NCBI GenBank assembly: GCA_963802905.1 | Contig: CAWDKH010000012.1 | Span: forward strand, 62,001-126,000 | Direction of reading: 5' to 3' | Origin: DASQFQ01 sp963802905 | Lineage (GTDB): Bacteria > Actinomycetota > Thermoleophilia > Solirubrobacterales > Solirubrobacteraceae | DNA: 64,000 bases | Shown here: piece by piece, positions 59,377-64,000 of the stretch | How positions within the stretch are numbered: the stretch's first letter is position 1 | Layout of the letters: each line of letters begins with the position of its first letter | Notes under the pieces: generated by a model | The model's input: only the letters and a program-made list of their open reading frames with translations | Told to the model about the DNA's origin: nothing | Databases searched by the model: none | Program-made: the position numbers and the translations under genes

Positions 59377-61043
59377 TGCACCGGCACCTCGTGGCGGCTG
59401 CGGCGCAGGCGCCGCAGGACGTCGTTGCCGCCGCGGCCGAAGTGGTCGTGCAGCTCGACGTACTCGGCGTATAGCCGGTCGTAGGCGCGTGCTCGCTCGG
59501 CGTCGGGCACGTAGACGTCGCGCTCGACCGTCCCCATCGCCGCCGCCGCAGCGTGGATGTCGGGATGGCACCCCGCGGCCACGGCGGCGTGGATGGCCGA
59601 GCCGAGGGCGGGGCCCTGCTCGGAGCCGAGGATGTCCAGCGGGCGCTGGGTGACGTCGGCGTAGAGCTGCATCAGCTGCGGGTTCTGCAGCAGGCCGCCG
59701 GCTACGACGACCCGGTCGACGGGGAGCCCGGCGCCCTCGAACGCCTCGACGATCGTGCGCGTCCCGAACGCCGTCGCCTCCTGCAGCGCGCGGTAGATCT
59801 CCGGCGCCGTCGTCGACAGCGTCAGGCCGAGCACCGCGCCGGACAGCGTGTGGTCGACGAGGACCGAGCGGTTGCCCCCCATCCAGTCGAGCGCAACGAG
59901 GCCGTGCGCGCCCACGTCCTGCTCGGCGCCCAGCTCGCTGAGGTGCTGATGCACGCTGACGCCGCGCTCGCGCGCCGCATCCGTGTAGGCGGCGGGGACG
60001 CAGTTCTCCACGAACCAGGCGAAGATGTCGCCGACCGCGCTCTGGCCGGCCTCGTAGCCCCAGGCGCCGGGGCTGATGCCGCCGTCGACGACGCCGCACA
60101 TGCCCGCGACCTCGCCGAGCCCCTCGGCGTTCATCACGTGGCAGGTCGACGTGCCCATGATCGCGACCATCTGGCCGGGCTCGATCGCCTGGGCCGCGGG
60201 CACCGTGACGTGGGCGTCGACGTTGCCGACCGCGACGGCGATCCCCTCCGGCAGCCCGGTCAACGCCGCCGCCTCGGCTGTCAGGCCGCCGGCGCGGGCG
60301 CCGAGCGGCGACAGCGGATGCTCGAGCTTCTCGGCCGCGAAGTCGGCGAACGCCGGGTTCAGTGCCGCCAGGAAGTCGGGGCTCGGGTAGCTGCCGTCCT
60401 GGTAGATCCCCTTGAAGCCGGCGGTGCACGTGTTGCGCGTCTCGCGCCCGCACAGCTCCCACACGATCCAGTCGGCGGCCTCGATCCAGCGCTCGGTGCG
60501 CTCATAGACCTCGGGGTCCTCCTCGAGCATCTGCAGCGCCTTCGCGAACTCCCACTCGGAGGAGATGCGCCCGCCGTAGCGCGCGAGCCAAGGCTCGTCA
60601 CGCTCGGCTGCCAGCTGGTTGATGCGGTCCGCGTGCGCCTGGGCGGCGTGGTGCTTCCACAGCTTCGGATACGCGTGCGGCCGCTCGGCCAGGCCGGGGA
60701 GTTCGCAGAGCGGCGTCCCGTCGGCCAGCGTCGGCAGCGGGGTCGACGCGGTGAAGTCGGTCGCGATGCCCGCGACCTGGTCGGGCGCGACGCCCGCTGC
60801 TTCTACCGCCGCGGGGATCGAGTGGCGCAGGACGTCGCGGTAGTCCTCGGGCACCTGCAGCGCCCACTCCGGCGGGAGCTCCGCGCCGGTCGCGGGCAGG
60901 TTGCGCTCCACCACCCCGTGCGCGTACTCGTGGACCGCGCTGCCCAGCTCGGCGCCGTCGGATGCGCGCACCACGAGCGCGCGACCCGACAACGTGCCGA
61001 AGTCGACGCCGATGACCACGGCACCCGGGCTTGTGGCGCTCAC
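59373..61043 (-). CDS. araB: Ribulokinase
   Basis: 556 residues, normal for FGGY-family AraB. VIGVDFGTLSGRALVVRASD is the N-terminal phosphate motif with the ribulokinase-type TLSGR. ATDFTASTPLP, LWKHHAAQAHADRINQLA, NTCTAGFKGIYQDG, CGVVDGGISPGAWGYEAGQS and VAGGLLQNPQLMQLYADV follow. It phosphorylates L-ribulose. Start is GTG 61043, only about 9 bp after the -10 element, so the transcript is almost leaderless. Confidence 0.92.
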   Translation of the reverse strand: MSATSPGAVVIGVDFGTLSGRALVVRASDGAELGSAVHEYAHGVVERNLPATGAELPPEWALQVPEDYRDVLRHSIPAAVEAAGVAPDQVAGIATDFTASTPLPTLADGTPLCELPGLAERPHAYPKLWKHHAAQAHADRINQLAAERDEPWLARYGGRISSEWEFAKALQMLEEDPEVYERTERWIEAADWIVWELCGRETRNTCTAGFKGIYQDGSYPSPDFLAALNPAFADFAAEKLEHPLSPLGARAGGLTAEAAALTGLPEGIAVAVGNVDAHVTVPAAQAIEPGQMVAIMGTSTCHVMNAEGLGEVAGMCGVVDGGISPGAWGYEAGQSAVGDIFAWFVENCVPAAYTDAARERGVSVHQHLSELGAEQDVGAHGLVALDWMGGNRSVLVDHTLSGAVLGLTLSTTAPEIYRALQEATAFGTRTIVEAFEGAGLPVDRVVVAGGLLQNPQLMQLYADVTQRPLDILGSEQGPALGSAIHAAVAAGCHPDIHAAAAAMGTVERDVYVPDAERARAYDRLYAEYVELHDHFGRGGNDVLRRLRRSRHEVPVQ

Positions 61044-61051
61044 GCGGCCTA

Positions 61052-61080
61052 GTGTTAGCGCTCACATATGGTGTTGTCAA
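61052..61080 (-). promoter_or_regulatory. Sigma-70 promoter of the araB-araD-isomerase operon
   Basis: TTGACA (61080-61075) and TAACAC (61057-61052), 17 bp apart on the minus strand, the same layout as the ABC operon promoter. The -35 overlaps the stop codon of the upstream dehydrogenase gene. Confidence 0.8.
61053..61066. promoter_or_regulatory. LacI-family operator O3, TGTTAGCGCTCACA
   Basis: A near-perfect palindrome around AGCGCT, covering the -10 of the araB promoter. It links this operon to the LacI gene at 56261-57298. Confidence 0.82.
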
Positions 61081-62072
61081 GCCGCCGGTTCCACCACCAC
61101 CTTCAACCCCTCGCGGGCCGCGGCGGTCCGGAACGCCTCGTCGACCCGGGTCAGCGGATAGCGATGCGTGACCAGCCCACCGACGTCGACAAGGCCCTGC
61201 TCGACGAGGCGGATCGCGCGTGGATAGACGACGCCCATGCGCCGGACCATGACGATGGTCAGGCCCCGCCGGCGGGCGAGTGCGGCGCTGAACGTCGTGC
61301 GATCGTCGGACGGGATCCCGAGCAGCACGACGCGAGCGCCGGCGCGCGCAGCCCGCATCGCGAGGTCGACCGCGGCGTCGTTGCCCGCCGCCTCGAACGC
61401 CACGTCCACCGCGACCGCTGGGGGCACCTCCTCGGGCGCGACGACGAGCTCTGCCCCGGCGTCCTGCGCCGCGGCACGCCGGTGCGCCAGCGGGTCCACC
61501 GCGAGCACGACCCGCGCGCCCGCGGCACGCACGACCTGGATCAGCAACAGCCCGATCGGCCCGCAGCCGACCACGGCAACGTCGGCACCCAGGCGCACGT
61601 GGCCGAGGTCGAAGGCGTGGATGGCGACGCCCAGCGGCTCGAGCATGGCGCCGGTGCTGCCGTCCATCGACTCGGGGAGCGGGTGGAGCGCGTCGGTGGG
61701 CCAGCTCAGGTACTGGCGCAGGCCGCCGTCGCAGCTCCCGTGGCCGGCGAACACGACCTCGGCGCAGAGGTTCGGATTGCCTTCGAGGCAGCGATCGCAG
61801 CGCCCGCAGTGCAGCGCCGGATCGACGGCGACGCGGCGGCCGTCGAGCGGGCCGCCCTCGACGACGCCCGCGAACTCATGGCCGACGACGAGCGGGCTCT
61901 CCAGCCGCGCGTCGCCGATGCCGCCCTCCTCGTACCAGTGCAGATCCGAGCCGCAGAGCCCGACCGCCTCGACCCGCACCAGGCTCTCCCCCGCTCCCGG
62001 CGCGCGCACGGGCTCGCCGGCGACGCGGATGTCGCCGGTCCCGTGCAGGCGCGCGACGCTGTGAACGCTCAC
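61077..62072 (-). CDS. Zinc-dependent polyol/threonine dehydrogenase family protein
   Basis: 331 residues of the medium-chain dehydrogenase family. Catalytic zinc ligands are in VGLCGSDLHWYEEGG and VVGHEFAGVV; structural zinc cysteines are in HCGRCDRCLEGNPNLC; MLEPLGVAIHAFDLG and the NAD motif VVGCGPIGLLLIQV follow. It is most like sorbitol/xylitol/L-threonine dehydrogenases. With arabinose genes downstream, oxidation of arabinitol, xylitol or L-arabinose is plausible. GTG 62072 is the start. It has its own leader with a small inverted repeat and is separated from araB by that gene's promoter. Confidence 0.85.
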   Translation of the reverse strand: MSVHSVARLHGTGDIRVAGEPVRAPGAGESLVRVEAVGLCGSDLHWYEEGGIGDARLESPLVVGHEFAGVVEGGPLDGRRVAVDPALHCGRCDRCLEGNPNLCAEVVFAGHGSCDGGLRQYLSWPTDALHPLPESMDGSTGAMLEPLGVAIHAFDLGHVRLGADVAVVGCGPIGLLLIQVVRAAGARVVLAVDPLAHRRAAAQDAGAELVVAPEEVPPAVAVDVAFEAAGNDAAVDLAMRAARAGARVVLLGIPSDDRTTFSAALARRRGLTIVMVRRMGVVYPRAIRLVEQGLVDVGGLVTHRYPLTRVDEAFRTAAAREGLKVVVEPAA

Positions 62073-62081
62073 GCCGCAACT

Positions 62082-62095
62082 GTAAGGCGTCTTAC
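62082..62095. promoter_or_regulatory. Inverted repeat GTAAGGCGTCTTAC upstream of the dehydrogenase gene
   Basis: Arms GTAAG (62082-62086) and CTTAC (62091-62095) are 4 bp apart, 9 bp before the GTG start. It differs from the LacI operators, so a different regulator would be expected. Confidence 0.4.
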
Positions 62096-62175
62096 GAGGG
62101 CCGTAAGGGGCCGGCTCCCCGACGTCGCTCCATCTTCCCGATGTGTATCCGGGCGTCGCAGCCGACCATGGATGC

Positions 62176-62628
62176 ATGCTCATGACAGGGTCAGGTCAAA
62201 TCGACGCAGAACGGGCGTTCACACGGGTCTCGCGCTCACGCCGACGCGCCGCGCTGCTGCGCTGGGTCCGCCGCGAGACGGGCGGGCAACTCCCCGTCTC
62301 CGACGCGCGCAGGCTCGGGAGCGCGCGGCCCCGGCAGGCGGTCAGGGAGATCCCACTGGGCGCTATCCGGAGCACGCTCGAGCCCAACCGGGCGTCGCTG
62401 TTCGACTGCGCCTTCCGGCCCGCGGCGAGCGCCCGCGCGCGCTGGCAGCGGTTGTGGCTGGCCGAGCAGCGCGGCACGGCGCTGCCGCCGATCTCGGTCG
62501 TCGCCGTCGGCGACTCCTACGCGATCCGCGACGGCCACCACCGCGTGTCCGTGGCGCGAGCTCGCGGAGCGCTGATGATCGACGCGCTGGTCGACCGCGT
62601 TACGCCGGCGGCTGCTCTACGAACGTGA
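62176..62628 (+). CDS. ParB/Srx-like domain protein
   Basis: 150 residues from ATG 62176; 62182 is also possible. After a basic helical region the ParB N-terminal-like fold appears: AVREIPLGAIRSTLEPNRAS, then AEQRGTALPPISVVAVGDSY and the box AIRDGHHRVSVARARGA. The latter matches the ParB/Srx nucleotide-binding GxHR-type motif. No helix-turn-helix domain follows, so it is not a chromosome-partition ParB. Such short forms may be nucleases, CTPases or sulfiredoxin-like; the function is unknown. It converges with the STAS gene, overlapping by 29 bp. Confidence 0.7.
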   Translation: MLMTGSGQIDAERAFTRVSRSRRRAALLRWVRRETGGQLPVSDARRLGSARPRQAVREIPLGAIRSTLEPNRASLFDCAFRPAASARARWQRLWLAEQRGTALPPISVVAVGDSYAIRDGHHRVSVARARGALMIDALVDRVTPAAALRT

Positions 62629-62941
62629 GCTTCTCGTCGAGGCCCGCGAGGTCGAACATGCGCTGGACCTGCGGCGGCGCCTTGACGACCAGCAGCTCGA
62701 AGCCCGCGGTCTTGGCGCGGTGGCTCTCCTCGAGCAGGAGCGAGATGCCGCTCGACGCGAAGAACGCGCAGTTCGACAGGTCGACGACGAGCGTTTCGTA
62801 ACCGGGCTCGAGGCGGGCGAACGCCTGCTCGAGATGCGGGGCGGTGGCGATGTCGAGCTCGCCGATGACAGCCACGATGGCGATCGCGTCGCGCCGCTCG
62901 ACCTCGATGGCGAACGGCGGTGCCTTGGATGTGTCCGTCAC
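62600..62941 (-). CDS. STAS-domain anti-sigma-factor antagonist (right-hand module)
   Basis: 113 residues: IAIVAVIGELDIATAPHLEQ, then LVVDLSNCAFFASSGISLLL with the serine of SSGIS as phosphorylation target, and MFDLAGLDEKLTFVEQ. The GTG start overlaps the phosphatase stop (GTGA). With the phosphatase it forms a minimal RsbU-RsbV pair; no kinase is encoded here, unlike the 6.4-18 kb module. Confidence 0.87.
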   Translation of the reverse strand: MTDTSKAPPFAIEVERRDAIAIVAVIGELDIATAPHLEQAFARLEPGYETLVVDLSNCAFFASSGISLLLEESHRAKTAGFELLVVKAPPQVQRMFDLAGLDEKLTFVEQPPA

Positions 62942-63786
62942 GCGGCTCCCATTCGCGCGGCGACGATACAGAGGTCGTCGCCGAGCGAGTCGCCGGCATG
63001 TGCGAGCACGTCGGACTCGAGATGTCGCACGACCGCGTCGGGCGGCGAGCCCGCCAGCCGCCGCAGCGCCTCGGTCAGACGGTGCTCGCCGAACAGCTCG
63101 TGCCGGTGCCGGTGGGCCTCCGTCACGCCGTCCGTGAACAGGAGCACGCCGGTGCCCGGGGCAAGCGCCTCGTGCCCCGGCTGGCAGCTGATCACCGGGT
63201 CGACTCCGAGCGGCGGCGCCGGCCGCTTGCCGTTCAGCATCTCCCCGCTGTCGAGCCGCACCGGCGGCGGATGCCCCGCCGATGCCCACGCGAGCCGGCC
63301 CTCGCGCGGGTAGACCACGACGGCGACCGCCGTCACGAAGATCGACGACGTCCCGGTGCGCTCGACGAGCACCTGGTTGGCGAGCTCGAGCAGCCGGCAC
63401 GGCTCGTCGACGAAACCGGCGAAGGTGGCGATCGACGTGCGGACGAAGGTCGCGCGCCGCGCCGCCTCCACGCCCTTGCCCGAGACGTCGCCGACGGCGA
63501 GGATCGTCGAGTCGTCGTCGGGCCCGGGCGCGACGACGTAGAAGTCGCCGGCCACGCCGTCGGAGGCGGGCGTGAACGAGCAGCGCACGTCGATGCCGGC
63601 GCCCGCGCGGATCTCGGCGGGTGCGAGCACATCGCGCATCGCCTCCAGATCACGGATCTCGCCCTCGCGCTCGACCGCCTCGGCGATCAGTTCCGTGATC
63701 CGCCCTTCACGGGCCAGCGCCTCCGCGTCGAGCTTCTCGATGCGGCGGCGCAGCCGCGCGATGTCCCGTTGCTCGTGCTCGGTCAA
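62938..63786 (-). CDS. SpoIIE/PP2C serine phosphatase with coiled-coil N-terminus (RsbU-like)
   Basis: 282 residues. Residues 5-50 are a heptad-patterned coiled coil (IARLRRRIEKLDAEALAREG). The phosphatase has GVAGDFYVVAPGP, LAVGDVSGKGVEAARRATFV, SAGHPPPVRL, VLLFTDGVTEAHRHRHELFG and GDDLCIVAARM, so the metal aspartates are in place. It lacks GAF, PAS or membrane parts. The likely start is a TTG at 63786. Its substrate should be the STAS protein encoded next. Confidence 0.87.
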   Translation of the reverse strand: MTEHEQRDIARLRRRIEKLDAEALAREGRITELIAEAVEREGEIRDLEAMRDVLAPAEIRAGAGIDVRCSFTPASDGVAGDFYVVAPGPDDDSTILAVGDVSGKGVEAARRATFVRTSIATFAGFVDEPCRLLELANQVLVERTGTSSIFVTAVAVVVYPREGRLAWASAGHPPPVRLDSGEMLNGKRPAPPLGVDPVISCQPGHEALAPGTGVLLFTDGVTEAHRHRHELFGEHRLTEALRRLAGSPPDAVVRHLESDVLAHAGDSLGDDLCIVAARMGAA

Positions 63787-63821
63787 GCAGATTCCCCTGG
63801 GCGCTCAGGCAAGATTCTCCC

Positions 63822-64000
63822 ATGAACGAGGCAGGTAAACGCGTCTCCTTCGTCGAGCTCTACCTCGACCTCGTCTTCGTCCTGGCGGTCGGCCAGCTCG
63901 CGCATCTGATCGTCGCCGAGCCCGAGATGCAGAGCGTCTGGATCGCGCTCGGGCTGTTCTTCACGCTGTGGTGGACCTGGATCGGCTTCGCCGTCCTCTA
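63822..64000 (+). CDS. LtrA-like membrane protein, N-terminal part (runs off the right edge)
   Basis: Only the first 59 codons are present: MNEAGKRVSFVELYLDLVFV, LAVGQLAHLIVAEPEMQSVW, then IALGLFFTLWWTWIGFAVL. The VSFxELYxDLVFVxAVxQLxH pattern is the opening of the bacterial low-temperature-requirement A family, polytopic proteins of unknown biochemical function. It is divergent from the phosphatase gene with 35 bp between the starts. Confidence 0.8.
   Translation, partial: MNEAGKRVSFVELYLDLVFVLAVGQLAHLIVAEPEMQSVWIALGLFFTLWWTWIGFAVL

Noticed and set aside
62176..62628. Chromosome-partition ParB with nearby parS or origin
   Set aside because: No helix-turn-helix domain, no ParA gene, and no parS-like TGTTTCACGTGAAACA or DnaA boxes were seen.

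Overview
The window is high-GC actinobacterial DNA. Most likely source is Solirubrobacterales/Thermoleophilia: many GTG and a few TTG starts, dense 4-bp ATGA/GTGA gene overlaps, a large load of SARP/LacI/SpoIIE-phosphatase regulators, and a membrane input module (RLYDID...ALFRP...WLR) typical of such genomes. That lineage is an inference from style, not from a marker gene. I see about 60 genes, one tRNA, two terminators and several well-defined operators. There is no phage, IS element or CRISPR array.

Layout. 1-6.4 kb: end of a permuted ATP-grasp gene, PAP2 phosphatase, acyl-CoA synthetase, NAD-epimerase, HAD dehalogenase, gene debris and a phytoene-dehydrogenase-like flavoenzyme. 6.4-18.3 kb (minus strand): the standout region, one probable operon with seven tandem paralogous membrane sensor modules that lack any kinase domain. 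A class III nucleotidyl cyclase sits among them, and they are followed by a GAF-SpoIIE phosphatase-HATPase fusion and two STAS proteins. This looks like a multi-input partner-switching system whose input halves are separated from the output half. 18.4-26.8 kb: LacI-controlled uronate/2-keto-3-deoxygluconate catabolism (KDPG aldolase, KdgK, SDR, UxuB-like reductase, MHS transporter), an ArsR-SRPBCC pair, an arginase-fold protein and a second SRPBCC protein. 26.8-30.4 kb: SARP-AAA-TPR regulator and a methyltransferase. 30.4-33.9 kb: tRNA-Gly(GCC) plus terminator, with the tRNA 3' end and terminator repeated 3.37 kb downstream around a small accessory segment. 33.9-38.4 kb: histidine kinase, receiver, VOC protein, ECF42 sigma factor with its DGPF partner, and a membrane protein. 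38.4-45.6 kb: sulfatase, GH3 beta-glycosidase, CadC-like sensor with a CDF transporter, a thioredoxin-fold protein and a receiver. 45.6-50 kb: a membrane-anchored SARP/beta-propeller/solute-binding fusion and a TolB-like lipoprotein. 50-62 kb: aldo/keto reductase, two mutarotases, CUT2 sugar ABC importer, LacI repressor, arabinose isomerase-like enzyme, AraD, AraB and a polyol dehydrogenase. Two promoters here share the same repressor operator. 62-64 kb: ParB-like protein, STAS protein, SpoIIE phosphatase and the start of an LtrA-like gene.

Two general points. Eleven reading-frame breaks in nine otherwise conserved genes all behave as single-base insertions, so I treat these genes as real and the breaks as probable sequence errors. 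Stress signalling (two SpoIIE/STAS sets, a cyclase, ECF42) and plant-sugar use (arabinose, uronates, glycosides, sulfated compounds) are the two themes, which fits a soil or rhizosphere heterotroph.
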